A DNA stretch of 64,000 bases, taken from NCBI GenBank assembly GCA_036924285.1, contig JAYKYS010000016.1, forward strand, positions 6,758,001 to 6,822,000. The letters run 5' to 3'. Under the pieces are notes generated by a model. That model was not told the DNA's origin. It searched no databases and saw only the letters and a list, made by a program, of their open reading frames with translations. The translations under genes and the position numbers were made by a program. Positions 19,721 through 31,219 of this stretch are shown piece after piece (the first letter of the stretch is position 1; every line of letters begins with the position of its first letter). This stretch comes from Asterella californica. Its lineage: Eukaryota > Streptophyta > Marchantiopsida > Marchantiales > Aytoniaceae.

Positions 19721-22304
19721 GAAAATTGATTTTCTGATAGGACAGAGATCCGGTCTAATGGTTCCTGCTGTGCTGTAACCTACATTCCTTACTGGTTATT
19801 TTCCAGGAGATCTTACATGTAATATGCAGTTAACATATAATATTTAGGGCTCGCCGAGAAAGGAACGAAGAGATTATATGGACTACGAGTCTCAAGACGA
19901 TGACATTTTCCAACAAGATCTTTTTGAATATATGCCGTTATGCGAAGCCTTGCTACGAAGCACATGTTCAGATAGAGACCTACTAATACAAGATTAGAGA
20001 GGCTGTTTAGAACTACCTCTTTATCACTTATCTCAATAACTAGCACATATATGCAAGGAATGTAATAGATCTCATGGCACCTTTTGCGTTTGTTTCAGTC
20101 TCCGACTTCCATGATATGACTTTAGACGTATAATATATTCGATGTATAATGTACCAAACTTGAAATAAATTTCATTTTATGTCCAATGTATTATTATCGA
20201 GACAAGTATGATTTTCGAGGCCAGTGCTACAAGGGTCCAACTGAAATAGAACAGGCAAACGGATGTCTGATCTCCCCATCCCATTGGGTCGAACAAAAAA
20301 TATTTCTCCCAAAGAAAAATAAAGGGGTCGGAACATGCTTCCAACTTCTGTAAGATGAATATGCACGCCTTTAAAATATGTCACATATGCGATATTCTAC
20401 CCTTAGAAATATCGAAAAGGCAAATTTGGTTGGAGACAAAATATATATGCTTCTTGTTTTTCTCGGGGGAAAAAAGACGACGAGCTAGAAAAAAAAATAA
20501 TTAACGAACTCCGGATGGACATTGGTTCTCATAATGCCCGGACTACATTTTGCAACTTGGATCGTACAATGAGATGATTGTCACTTTGCGTTATTAATAA
20601 ATATATAATATATATTTAAATTTAAATAATCTAAATCTGTATAAAAAATCCACAGATAACTCATGAAGAAAAGCGAAAAATGCTTCAATATGTGTTTCCC
20701 TATGATCATGTCTGCATTCCCGTTAGGAAAGAGCACACGGAGCTTCAATGTGATTTTCCTCAAACACCCCAGAAAATTTTGCCAAGTATATATTAATTTT
20801 GATATACGTTGATTCATCTGTTAACCTTTCTACCCTCGATCATTAGCTCAAAGGGTACCAATGGCAGTTCTCATCTTACAGACAATAGTTTGACTCCGGT
20901 TCTCTTCCAGTGTTCCAACGGTCGGATCTCGTGCTTGGGGCTGAATATGTTTTCTTATTTTACTCGACGAGTTTATGAGAATTTTAATACATATTTTCGT
21001 TAAACAAAAACTTAAATAATTTACACACATTGGATACTGTTGTGATGCTTTCGCTCTAAGTAGATATGTTTTCCTTCCTAGTTTTAGTTTTAAGATAATA
21101 AAATTTAGTTGAGTAAATAAATTCCCAGAGAAATTTATTAACTCAATCACTCTTATGAGTCAATGAGAATTTCAATATAGTTTTTTTATCAAACAAAATA
21201 TCCGATTCGTATCCACACCTTGGGTATTAATGTGATGTTTATCTCCTTGATAGATGTATCTTTCTGACCTCAAGAAAATAAAATCTATTAACTCAAATAA
21301 AAATCAATTCTCATATTTGTCCACCTCTTCTAGTCTTTTTGTGCTTTAGAAATATTGATTCAGTGTTCAGTCTATCATTTGATTTTATCTTCATGTCTTA
21401 CCTTTATCTACCAAGCATAATAAAATTTCTTTCACTTCTAAATAAAATCAAAAAATAAAAAATATTCATTTAGATGTACATTGATTTATTAATTAACTCT
21501 TCTTTGCGAAAAGAAGAGAAGGTAAGGTAAATAAACTAAAACAGGAATCAACCTTTCTTTGCCAAATATATATTAATTTAGATGTACATTGATTTAAGAA
21601 CTGACCCTTCTTTGCGAGAAGGTAAAGCAATAAACAGAAACATGCATATACCTTCTCCATGATAATGCATGCTTCCTGATAAAGGTTCTTGCACAAAATG
21701 CCGTAGCTAGAGATTGCGCAGCAATTGTCGTGGTACATTCCTATTCCACGTCTAAGTCTTACGTATTTTAGTGATTTCCTTTCTTACGAAATTTCGTTGT
21801 CAGGTCTAGAGAAGAAAGTATGGACGGGACGAAACAGAGATTCTACAAACCTGGAGTGGGACCCAAGATTATGGAGTTTTAACACATCCCCTTCGATACG
21901 GACTACATTTCACCAAACGCTAGGGTAGTATACTGAACACTTCTGTCTCGTAACATCACCAACGTTGCTTCACAATATCCAAATACTATAATTATGAGCC
22001 GCATTACCAACAACTAAGATCTAAATTGTACCAATTATGAGCCGCATTTCCTCCGAAACGATCTCATACATTATCAGATAAAACCACTGTCAAAATCTAA
22101 AGACTGAAGCCACTACAGATACTACATTCTTGCACACCCCGTACTTACGTTTGCTTGCGAACGCAAAGCAAAAATGTTGTTTATTGTATTTGTCTTGTAT
22201 CTATGATGACAAAGAGATAGATTTACTGTACAGGTCTGAGTTGTACAACCTCAAGGAGTTACGTAACATATTCACAGTAGCATATTTGAACATATCCTGG
22301 TATC
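19721..22304. other. AT-rich intergenic sequence with short repeats
   Basis: I see no supported gene. AGATGTACATTGATTTA occurs twice about 105 bp apart (near 21473 and 21580). Each copy is followed by CTTCTTTGCGA-type text, and a diverged relative lies at 20780-20835. Other open frames are short and lack any recognisable motif. Confidence 0.6.
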
Positions 22305-24542
22305 TCAAACGCCTGACTTTGCTCCTGTCGTTGCTGCCCCACCGTGGAGATGAGCAACACCTTGTTTGTTCACACCGAGAACTCCTGGCTTCTCTGCAGC
22401 GTAGTATATAACAAAACTGTATTAAAAGGAAGAATTCATAGAGTGTACAATCATTCATACCGCATCACATAACATACAAAACTTTTGTCTCTGATCCAGT
22501 AATAAGCTCTTCCGATCACGGTATCACCAGCGACTACTCCAGCTGATAGCATGCACAATTTCGCCCATGTCTAACCTGATGTACAAAACACGAGTTCGGC
22601 CAATTTTGTAGACTGTTGACGATTCACCTTTCACATTCAAATGCAGCAGAAAAACCACAGCTGTAGGACACCTACAAACTTTTCACGGAGAGCAGTATCT
22701 TCTACATGTCACGATACATTTTTCTTAACTAGCAAAGAACATCCTGAAGGGCCAAAGGACTTAAAATGGTTTTGCCTCGGTGAAGAAAACCCGATGTGTT
22801 ATTACATTCCAGTTAGTGCACGTCCTCTTGTTTACTGTCTACATTCATCCAACATACGGAAAAAGGTAGTAAAATTTAAAATTCAGCGAAGTCCAATCCT
22901 TAAGATATGTATGACTTCTGGAGGACATTATACTTGTGTGCTCATTTGAACTGTAATTTGCTTTAGTTCTGCATAGTTTCGTGTTACTGGTTCTCAGAAG
23001 CCTAAGACGGCTCCATTTCGGGCAATAACCTACTACAGGCGGCAGTCTCTTGACAACACATTCGGCAAGATGTTCACCATTAAGAACACAGCAGTACCGC
23101 TCACTGCGTGCGTAAGCTCTTGATATACAAGTTTCACAGACCAGCCTTGCTCTGCCAGAAAACATGTTCGAAATTGCAGACGGGAATTGAAGGCATAGTT
23201 GGTCATCACCCAAAATCCCAAGATTGAGTGTTCAGACAATTATATGGAAGTGGTTAGAAATATTGTAGATGGATACAACGTGATACTCACTTGATAACTC
23301 TTCCACTTGTTCAGGTGTAAGCTTTGCAGAGAAGCCCCTCATCCCGTGCTTGTAGTGATACACAACGAGCTCCTTGGCTTTCTCATGACTGCAAGAAAGA
23401 GGGAAAAATATTAGGTGCTACAACAGTCAAACATCTAAGAACATTTCGATGTAAAGTTTTGTGGTCCACAAAAGTTTGAGGTGGAGAACTGAACTTAGTT
23501 TAAAGTCCCCATTTGAACGTCGTACATGATTGTGCTGCGACACTGGCAGCTGAACGAGGACACAACTACGAAATCTCTCCTCACTCCCCATTATGTAGGA
23601 CCCGCAGAGCATCTCTACAACCTAACCTCAACATTCAGCGAGTGGTTTGAATGCTCGTAACTGTCATGCTTTCCCGTCCAAGATATGACTCTCCCAAGAT
23701 GTGTGCAGAAACCTCAAAATCGCTCATCAGTCCGCAATCAAGATTTCAACGAGCAGAAGCTGTACCAACAAGAACCTACTACAGATCTTACCTGCCACCG
23801 CAGACTGAAGAAAGGATTTCAATATGTTTGGCTTCAACGTCATCCAGAGGAGTATCACCTTTCTCGATGTGTACAATGTGCACTTGTGCTTCTCCCTGTC
23901 CAGCGAAGATTAAGTCAGTAGGTGCAATCTCCATATGAGCACAGAAGAATCAGGGGTATACTAATAAAAGACGTAACTCTGGTTCCGATCCGAATTCTGC
24001 TTACAAACCTAAGGGTACTATTAGTATACACGTGTGATGCACACACTCTTAACTCACTGGTCCTCGAGCACGAGTGAAAAGCTAAAAGTGGCACCGCATA
24101 CGCGTTTTGTGTCTGTCGAATGGGTACGTAATGGAGCACATTCTAACATTTACTATCTACAACCACCAAGAAACCAATACATGCGAGTGGAGAGCTTGAA
24201 GATCGAGATCCGCCATCCAGCAACTCACAGAAGGGCCAACTCATTAGCAAAACCGATACTCCACAAACTTCAACGCTAAAATCGGAAATCTCCACAGGAA
24301 AAACAGGCAAACTAAACCTCCGCTGATTCACCATGCCCTACCTCCGCTAAAACTGCAACAGAAACCGAAACCACGACCGTAAGCATAACAAGAAGATGAG
24401 AGCACGACACCATTTTGCCCGCTTGTTCTGATCCCAAAGAAGTCCTTCCTCTGTATACCCGAGTACTTGACTGCTGCCCGGCCGTGCTCGATCCTGTCAC
24501 TATCTCAGCGCTTCCAGTAGTCCCTTTCAAGCCAGAGTTCAT
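22305..24542 (-). CDS. secreted I9-domain (subtilisin propeptide-like) inhibitor, four exons
   Basis: I joined four exons: 24342-24542, 23792-23895, 23291-23388 and 22305-22393. All junctions are GT-AG, phases fit, and the total is 492 nt, giving 163 residues. Residues 70-147 form an Inhibitor_I9/propeptide domain: VHIVHIEKGDTPLDDVEAKH, then LVVYHYKHGMRGFSAKLTPE, then KPGVLGVNKQGVAHLHGG. This is the arrangement of the plant propeptide-like protease inhibitor SPI-1, with no protease domain after it. Such proteins bind and inhibit or chaperone subtilases. A hydrophobic segment at 49-65 (LLVMLTVVVSVSVAVLA) follows a methionine at 44 (24411-24413). Starting there gives a classic signal peptide; starting at ATG 24542 adds 43 Ser/Thr/Gly-rich residues. 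A TATA box lies about 45 nt upstream. The gene is complete and appears intact. Confidence 0.85.
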
Positions 24543-24583
24543 GTTCACAAAAGAGTCTGACTATGACGAGAGGAAATTGTGAC

Positions 24584-24590
24584 TTATATA
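24584..24590 (-). promoter_or_regulatory. TATA box of the I9 inhibitor gene
   Basis: The minus strand reads CCTATATAAG at 24592-24583, about 45 nt before ATG 24542. A start near 24555 would leave a leader of only 10-20 nt before that ATG, which favours scanning to the second ATG at 24413. Confidence 0.55.
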
Positions 24591-25383
24591 GGAGCTTCCG
24601 TTCCTCATTGCCGTCCTCCCAAGTCAGCTTACACGTGGCTGCAAAGCATGGAATTTTACTGCAAATCAACTTCTACTTGTGTAATTACTGTTACTACCGG
24701 ATCGACTGTTGCTTCGCTGCACTTGGAACAGAGCAGCACCGTGGATTCTATATACGCGTATAGCTATCCTTGGATTCCTTTCCCTTTCCTTTTCATCGGA
24801 GGCCATGATATTATCTTTTCACCACTCCTCCAGTTAGGAACGCAGTTTGCAAACCCACATCTATCGCTCAACGAAACTCTGCAGGTTAGGCAAAGAGTGG
24901 ATTCGTTCCAACCAGAGTCTGACTCATGTGTAACTGGAAGAGGAGCAACAAGTCTATGGTAGCGAATGTTTATGGTTACGTGTAAAGGCTGGATCCGGTT
25001 TACCACATTTACCCTTGATGCACTTTTCCGAGGCTTGTTTGTGATAAACCATCCATCTTTTCCCTCCTATGCCACCTGTCTGGGTTCGGTAAACTGATGA
25101 ACCACAAGTTGGGTTTGGTTTAGGTCTTGGAAATTTATATGTCACTGTTAGGCTCGGTTCAGGCTCAGAAATTTGATAAACCATGGTTTAAGCTCGAGTT
25201 AGGATAAAGAAATTAATATGTCATTGCTAAACTTGTCAAAACACAAACCTGCTTGGTCGGTAATAAATAAGTTAATATTTAAGAAAGAGATACATGATTC
25301 ATGTCACCTAAATCTCTAGAAGGGTCATGCTTTGTATGATAAACCATTTTCCAAAAGCTTTCCCGAATTAGTGTTGTTTATTA

Positions 25384-25520
25384 ACATAAATCACTCTCTC
25401 CAGAGGTTTATGTATAGCACAAGCCACGGGAGAGAGTTACTTCTCAGTCCTAAATCACTGTCCGAAGTGGAACAGAGAAGAGTGGATCTTTAGGACTAAG
25501 AAGCCACGATCATGATCGTG
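25384..25520. repeat. cluster of imperfect inverted repeats
   Basis: CACTCTCTCC pairs with GGGAGAGAGT about 35 nt on. Then ACTTCTCAGTCCTAAA pairs with TTTAGGACTAAGAAG (about 25438-25505, one mismatch), followed at once by the palindrome CACGATCATGATCGTG. Words of the type GATAAACCAT and ATGGTTTATC flank the block at 25025, 25175, 25340, 25618 and 25650. It looks like a decayed fold-back or MITE element. Confidence 0.55.
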
Positions 25521-26546
25521 ACTTGCATAACATATAAGTTGAAAAAAATGTAAAGATCGATGACTTTCTCAGAGGATTGATAGTTCAACTGCGTTTCAAG
25601 AATTAATATTAAAGGTTATGGTTTATCAAAATAACATATAAAGACCATAGTTTATCAAGTTGTATTGTAATCTATGAAATGTCTTGCCTGTGAAAGATGA
25701 TGTATCATACAAAATCACACTCTTTAATACAAAGGAGGAGAGACTTAGGATCTTTGCCCACTGTGCTCTTTTGGGAGCTTAAGGCCGTTATCCAAATGTG
25801 TTGGATCCACCACCAAAAACAACGGTTTTTGTGTTGTATGTCTTCCCCCTGTGCGATAATTTTTGGTAATTTTTATAGAGTTTAGCGTGTGAGCTTAAAT
25901 GCGCCCCCAGGAATTCCACTTGGGAGGCAAACAGACGTCGCAACAACAGCATGCGTTTCTTCATCAAACCCAAGAACTCTGTAATTCTGGAAAATTTGAA
26001 AACTCTATAATTTCTTCATTTCTTCAGACAAACAGCATCCATTTCTTCATCGCGGTCAAGAACTTTGTAATTTTTAAAGTATTTTATTAAATTCTGAACA
26101 TATTGTCAGTATACTTGCCACACTAATCTGAAACTGTCTGATCGAGCCGGTAGCTGAACGTGAGCGTCCAGATTTTTTTCCCAAAATGATCTCAGAGGGG
26201 GCAGACCGCCATGATATTATTGACAACTTCAATTGCCACAATCGACTGAATACCAAGAAAAACAGGTCTCAAAAATATGTAAACATAGAGACAATATCGT
26301 GAACCAAAATGAAATCACGAGCCCCTCCCATGAATACAAACGAAAGTCATTCAGCCAGCATGTTCAAGTAGCCAAGAAGGACGGACCAGCAACGAAGAGC
26401 CAACTGCCACTTATCTGTAATGCAGTCCCACAGCAAAACAAGAACGACAATATCATGACGGGTACCCTTATCATCACTGACTCAAGTTCTGAACACAAGC
26501 CTACAATGCAAATCTCATTATCGTCTTCTCAAACACACAAATGTAG

Positions 26547-27490
26547 TCAAGTTCTCAAAACTTCTGAAGCGCCTTGAGTCGACCGTGCAGAGCTCAATAT
26601 ACGAGACTCTCTTGTCACAAGTTCCATCGTCTCTAGTGCTAAATCACTATGGTTGATCAAGATATTATGAAGAATGCAGCAACAGTGCACGAGCGTAGGA
26701 GCCCAATCAACCGAAGATTCAATCCTCAAGTCAAAAATCCTCCATTTCTGCTTGAGCACATCAAATGTTTGCTTGACGATCAATCTTCCTCTTATATGCG
26801 CATCGTTGAATACGCTATCTAGTTGTGAACTTCCTAGACGTAGAGGATAGTGTGTCATAAGTCACTTCTAGAACTGATACCTCGAGTCCTCTAATATATA
26901 GAGGTGTAGCTGACAGCCATCATTAATCTGAAGCATTGGTCTCTTCAATATCTCCCCGTTCATAACCCGCTGGTAGAATTATGAAAGAATCTCTTGTCAC
27001 TCATTGAACCTGGCTGACTGCAATAGATATCCAAGTTGACACCTTTGCTGTCCACTTTCCAACTAGTACTACTAGTTGCATGAGCAAGGCTTTTATTCCT
27101 TTCTCATGCAAGGTATTGTGGACAGCAAAGGTGTCCACAATACTAAAGCACCTCTACCATGAGATGCTTTAATCAGAATGTGCATTCCATCAATGACTCC
27201 ATGTATATTTGGCAGTCAACACAAGCTATAAAATCCATCGCTGACTACTTGCTGCTCACTATCAGATGGTCATTTCAGATGCTAGGCCTCAAAACTAAGA
27301 TGTTCACATAAATCCTTCTTGAACTATTCTTTACACAGTGGACTCTCCGACCTCGAATAATTCTCCTATGCAAAAATATGTAGAACAATGGGCTAGTCGA
27401 TAGATGATAATTGCTAGTCTTTTTTCAAAAGAACTGCTCCCTTAAACTGTGTGTCTATGCGCTCCAACTCTGTTCTAACAAGTTTCAACA
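26547..27490 (-). pseudogene. PIF/Harbinger DDE transposase
   Basis: Blocks appear in family order. RLAIIIYRLAHCSTYFCIGE with LFEVGESTV (about 27420-27330) is the helix-turn-helix region. GVIDGMHILIKASHGRG (about 27195-27145) carries the first aspartate. VDSKGVNLDIYCSQPGSMSD (about 27050-26990) is the conserved strand block. ILEDSRYQF near 26895 holds the second aspartate. NDAHIRGRLIVKQTFDVLKQ (about 26800-26740) is the VExxFGxLKxRW helix, but its glutamate is lysine, so the third catalytic residue is lost. WAPTLVHCCCILHN closes the domain. Several stops, frame changes and a 98-bp palindromic insertion confirm it is dead. Confidence 0.82.
27038..27135. repeat. 98-bp snap-back repeat inside the Harbinger transposase
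   Basis: GACACCTTTGCTGTCCAC (27038-27055) and its exact reverse complement (27118-27135) are 18-bp arms. Nested inside are TTGCATGAG / CTCATGCAA arms (27077-27085, 27103-27111). One outer arm is genuine transposase coding sequence (VDSKGV), so the other is an inverted copy introduced with the insertion. Confidence 0.85.
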
Positions 27491-28438
27491 GCTAGAGAAT
27501 GATGACTTCCACATTCACTAAAATCTTATCCACCTCTCTTCACCACAAACTCTCATCAAACAATGATCAAACCAGACTCATGTACGATGCTTCATCCACC
27601 ACAAGACATCTTGCTTCTCCATACAGTAGACAACAACCAAAAAATTCACAAACACCTCGCTACCAGCCGAACTCATACTATATCCTAAAAACACTCATTT
27701 CTATTTTCTGGAAGGAGACAGTGGATGTCTTCCACTAATGCACTCAAAAAAAAATTGGTAACGGAACTCCCAATTGAAACAAAGCTCCAGAGACCAAGAG
27801 ACAAAACTTTCGTATCTCGCTGAACCCACCTACAACCAACCCATCCAAACGGTCATCCCAACCTTCCTGCCACTCGGTCAAAGGCCCCAACCATGAGATC
27901 AAGAACACTGGAGATGTTCTAACAATTGGATGCAAGCTGATCAGGAGCTTTTGTCTCTAGTTCATGTTGTTTTGCAAACCTCTCTTTCTTTACTTCTTGC
28001 TGCTTTGAATAACGAACAGACTCTCTCTGATCTCGAATCTCCTCCACATTTTGAAGCACTCCCTCCTCCTCATGAAATGCTTTTGATAGTATTTTATGTT
28101 GGTATGTGGATGTCTTTTTCTGCTTATCTTTACTCAAACTACTATCAGTAGGGGATGGGATTGGAGTATTTGCAGGAGAATCATCTAGACCATCCTGCAT
28201 CATTGAAGAATCAAAAATGAAGGAGGCTGAACACAAGGTCTCTCCCCCCTCCAAGAACTCATCTATAATATCGTACCGCTGATCGTCAAAGGTTACAGAC
28301 AGATTATTTATCCGTCTATCGGTAATACTCATGGTCTAGAATGCTTCATTTCCTGAACAAACATTCTAGTCATTTCTCCGTTTATATGTCAAAAGTATAC
28401 TGTCCCATTTGGACTTGACATGCTTTGTCAAGTCCAAG

Positions 28439-28800
28439 GCTGTATATTCACCCATGTACACTGAAAGCAGAGGTGTCCATTAATTAATCTTCTAACCCTT
28501 CCGGCGGGAAGGGTTAGAAGATTAATTAATGTCTTCTGCAAATGACGCAATTAGAGAACTAAACCTCCGGTCTTATACCCCCAGGAGCGTAGCAGTCCTC
28601 TCTTCACTTATGGGTTATCTTCTGATGTGTTGACTACTCCAGAACTAGTTAACATTTAATATATATGAATTAATTTAATATTTTATAATAACTTATTATA
28701 ATAAATATTTATAACACTTACATATTTTCCGTTAAGAGAAAACGATTTTCACTGTACAAGTACGTTGGGGATGCTATTCAATAGAAGTTCCTTTCAACTT
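28439..28800. repeat. fold-back element inserted in Harbinger ORF1
   Basis: Homologous to 43457-43790 over its whole length: TGTATATTCACCCAT at the left end, CGGTCTTATACCC, TCTTCACTTATGGGTT, GTTGACTACTCC, TTTAATATTTTATAATA, AACACTTAC and CACTGTACAAG towards the right end. The interrupted host reading frame resumes on either side, so the insert is mobile and about 350-360 bp long. It contains hairpin B (28478-28531) with perfect 25-bp arms around a 4-nt loop. Confidence 0.78.
28478..28531. repeat. perfect 54-nt palindrome with 4-nt loop
   Basis: The left arm 28478-28502 contains TTCTAACCCTTCC, the loop is GGCG, and the right arm 28507-28531 is the exact reverse complement. It is the cleanest example of hairpin B of the fold-back family. 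Confidence 0.95.
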
Positions 28801-29099
28801 ACAGCTTTTCGGCAATTCTCTCCCACTTGGCGATAAATGTTTGTATAGCATATCTACCGCTACCATTGAAGGACTCTATCCACCGTTCACGCTTGCATTC
28901 TAGAAGAGCCACTATATCCAAGATTCCCATTGGTATGAACTATTGGAGTTATCTGGATCCGGTGCATATACATGCACAAGTGGAGTCCCAACCGGAGATC
29001 CCATAGGCTCAAAAACCCTTGGGATGTCCCGCTCTTTAGTCAAGAGCACTTCCATCTGACTGTGGGGAATATTAGACTCTTGATCCATATCCATGATAG

Positions 29100-30740
29100 C
29101 CTGAGCAACAACGTGACACGAAAAGTTAGAACATTCACTCGGAATAGATTGAAACTAAGCAAATCACGCTCAACACTTACAAAATATTTCATAACACTTT
29201 ACAAAAACACGAGCAGAAATATTACAAATGAAATACATTCAGCCTTCATGAGCTTATGGACTACTGCATTTCATAAATTAGTTATACGGAAATATGTTCG
29301 AATAAGATATCTATCGAAGAGGTCCATGAGAGCATAGTCAAGATTACATCCAAAACTACCAGCTTGATCTATATGTCACAAAAATATATGTAAGAGAGTT
29401 AAAACTCTGATCATAAAAAACGGATATAAAAATCTACACTGTAGATTTACATGCTAACGCTTTCTATTATATGACGTCACACAAAACTTCCACATCAGGT
29501 AGTTCTCTTCATCTAACTTATTTACGTCTGAAAGCACGGTGTGCTCAAGCATCAGTCGTGTAGTCATGGTGGAAACAACCAAAAGTCACTGTATAAGAAT
29601 CTAACATTCTTTATAGTGTGGTATTCTTTTTTTGGTAAGGATAAGAGAAAGTCTTATTCTTTATCAAAATGCTTAGAAGATCTTCACAATCAGCTTTAAA
29701 GGTTTTTGACTGAAATCATCTTTACTGAATTCGACTTCTTTGATCAAGACAGCTTAGGTGTCTAACACATTTTGGTTAGAGAAAACTGTTTCGCTATTCA
29801 AATCACATCTAAAGTAAAGATTGTCACCCTTTTGACTTTCATGAAAATGCATAAAAATAAATATCCTAATAAATTCAACTTCCTTGGACATGACACTGAA
29901 AGTTGTTAAAGCTGATTTAAATCTGCAGTAGCTGTTCACGAGAGCCAAAGGGATCAGAATGATATCATGACCATAGTGAGGAGAGGTTGGAGATATACAA
30001 GCGGAAAGAGTAGTAGGAGTAGACTAAGAGAAAAGAGAAAAGAAACTACACAGTCAAGGTCTTGCTAGACCTTGCCATTAGTGAAGTGTAAGTAGACTTA
30101 AACCCCTGCTTATGGTACTTACAGTCTAGGCTACCAGGACTTCTCACATTTTGACATATGCGGATGTCAAATGTGGTCCTTTGGGTTAGCCAGGGAGATT
30201 TGTGCCTCTTCATAACGTTTGCGTCTAGGTTCCAAACCTGACGCGGCAAGTAGTATTGGAAAGTACTACAATTATGTAAAAAGAAATAAATTAAGTTTTG
30301 GTCTAAACATTATGCAAAACCGGTTAGTTATGTTTCAGGTATTTTTGTCCTCCATAGAAAGCTCTATCTCCAAAGAGGAATTTTGAATTCAAAAATGAAT
30401 CAAAAGAGTTTATATCTATTAGGTAACTTTTATACCAGGAAGGGGGGTTAAACTAATCAGAGACAGCAAACTAAGCAGCCTCATCCTCAAGAGAACCGAG
30501 TTAACACTTGATGTTATATTTCTAACAAAACATATCTTTTAAAACATATTATTATAATCAGATCGTATAATGACAAAATTATACAGCGCAGCGAGCAATA
30601 GAATATTAATTCAAAATAACCATACAACAGTACCGCAGTTTCAACTTATCCTAACATAAAAACCATCGAGAAGAAAGCGTAAATGGACAACATATTTTCG
30701 ACTTTAATGTACTGACGTGACAAATTCCGACCTCCAGGAT
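29100..30740. other. intergenic, no gene seen
   Basis: AT-rich sequence with only short open frames and no recognisable protein block, RNA gene or clear repeat. Confidence 0.5.
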
Positions 30741-30750
30741 ATTATCTGGG

Positions 30751-30877
30751 TGCATAGGAAAAGCAGCCGTTATTTGGGGGCCAAAAGCACATTCGATGAA
30801 TCCCGACGTGGAGAAGTCCGACTGCATAGGAAAAGCAGCCGTTATGATTCGATGAATCCCGACGTGGAGAAGTCCGA
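30751..30877. repeat. short tandem duplication
   Basis: TGCATAGGAAAAGCAGCCGT starts at 30751 and 30823, and each copy ends TTCGATGAATCCCGACGTGG. Unit 1 is 72 bp; unit 2 lacks about 16 bp in the middle. Confidence 0.9.
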
Positions 30878-31099
30878 GTACAGCGAGGACATGCCAGAAG
30901 AGGGGAGCTTTAGGGTAGGCCTGACAAAACGTCTCCGGAGTCGGAGTCCGAACGGAGTCCGGTCTTCCCTGCCGCATAGGCCACCTCACGGCTCTGCGAC
31001 GTAGTATTCAAAGCAGATTGAACAAATCCAGGCTGCCAGGAGTCACAAGACGTGAAGCTATCTCTGAAGCCAAGTTAAGTCTACTACCGTAATGTTACT

Positions 31100-31215
31100 T
31101 CCTTTCATATTTCACCTTTTCCAAGTTCGGAAAAGGGGAATATGCAAAAAGTTTTGATTTTTTTTCTAATTCTTTTTTGGAAGGGTTAGGTTATAAATTA
31201 AAACTTATAAAATAA
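31100..31215. repeat. fold-back module (hairpin A clear, hairpin B decayed)
   Basis: Hairpin A at 31106-31144 pairs CATATTTC..CCTTTTCC with GGAAAAGG..GAATATG around AAGTTC. It is followed by GGAAGGGTTAGGTTATAAATTA, the right arm of hairpin B; its left arm is eroded to T-rich text. Confidence 0.7.
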
Positions 31216-31219
31216 AATA

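Larger units (their letters stand above)
26200..29094 (-). mobile_element. PIF/Harbinger DNA transposon relic with both ORFs
   Basis: Read on the minus strand, a SANT/Myb-like ORF1 (29094 to 27919) is followed by a DDE transposase (about 27490 to 26547), the two-gene layout of PIF/Harbinger elements. Both ORFs carry stops, and ORF1 is split by a fold-back element. Terminal inverted repeats and the 3-bp duplication were not located, so the outer limits are approximate. Confidence 0.72.
27919..29094 (-). pseudogene. Harbinger ORF1, SANT/Myb-like DNA-binding protein, split
   Basis: The frame opens at ATG 29092-29094 (MDMDQESNIPHSQMEV) and, after a frame change near 28915, gives RWIESFNGSGRYAIQ and KWERIAEKL, the first SANT/trihelix-type helices. 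A 360-bp fold-back element (about 28439-28800) follows. The frame then resumes with HVKSKWDSILLTYKRR, the third helix, and continues MSITDRRINN to a coiled acidic-basic C-terminus ending at 27919. Two stops in the resumed part (RND-stop-NVCS and EAF-stop-TMS) sit where related proteins tend to have tryptophan. In Harbinger elements this protein partners the transposase and binds the transposon ends. Confidence 0.65.
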
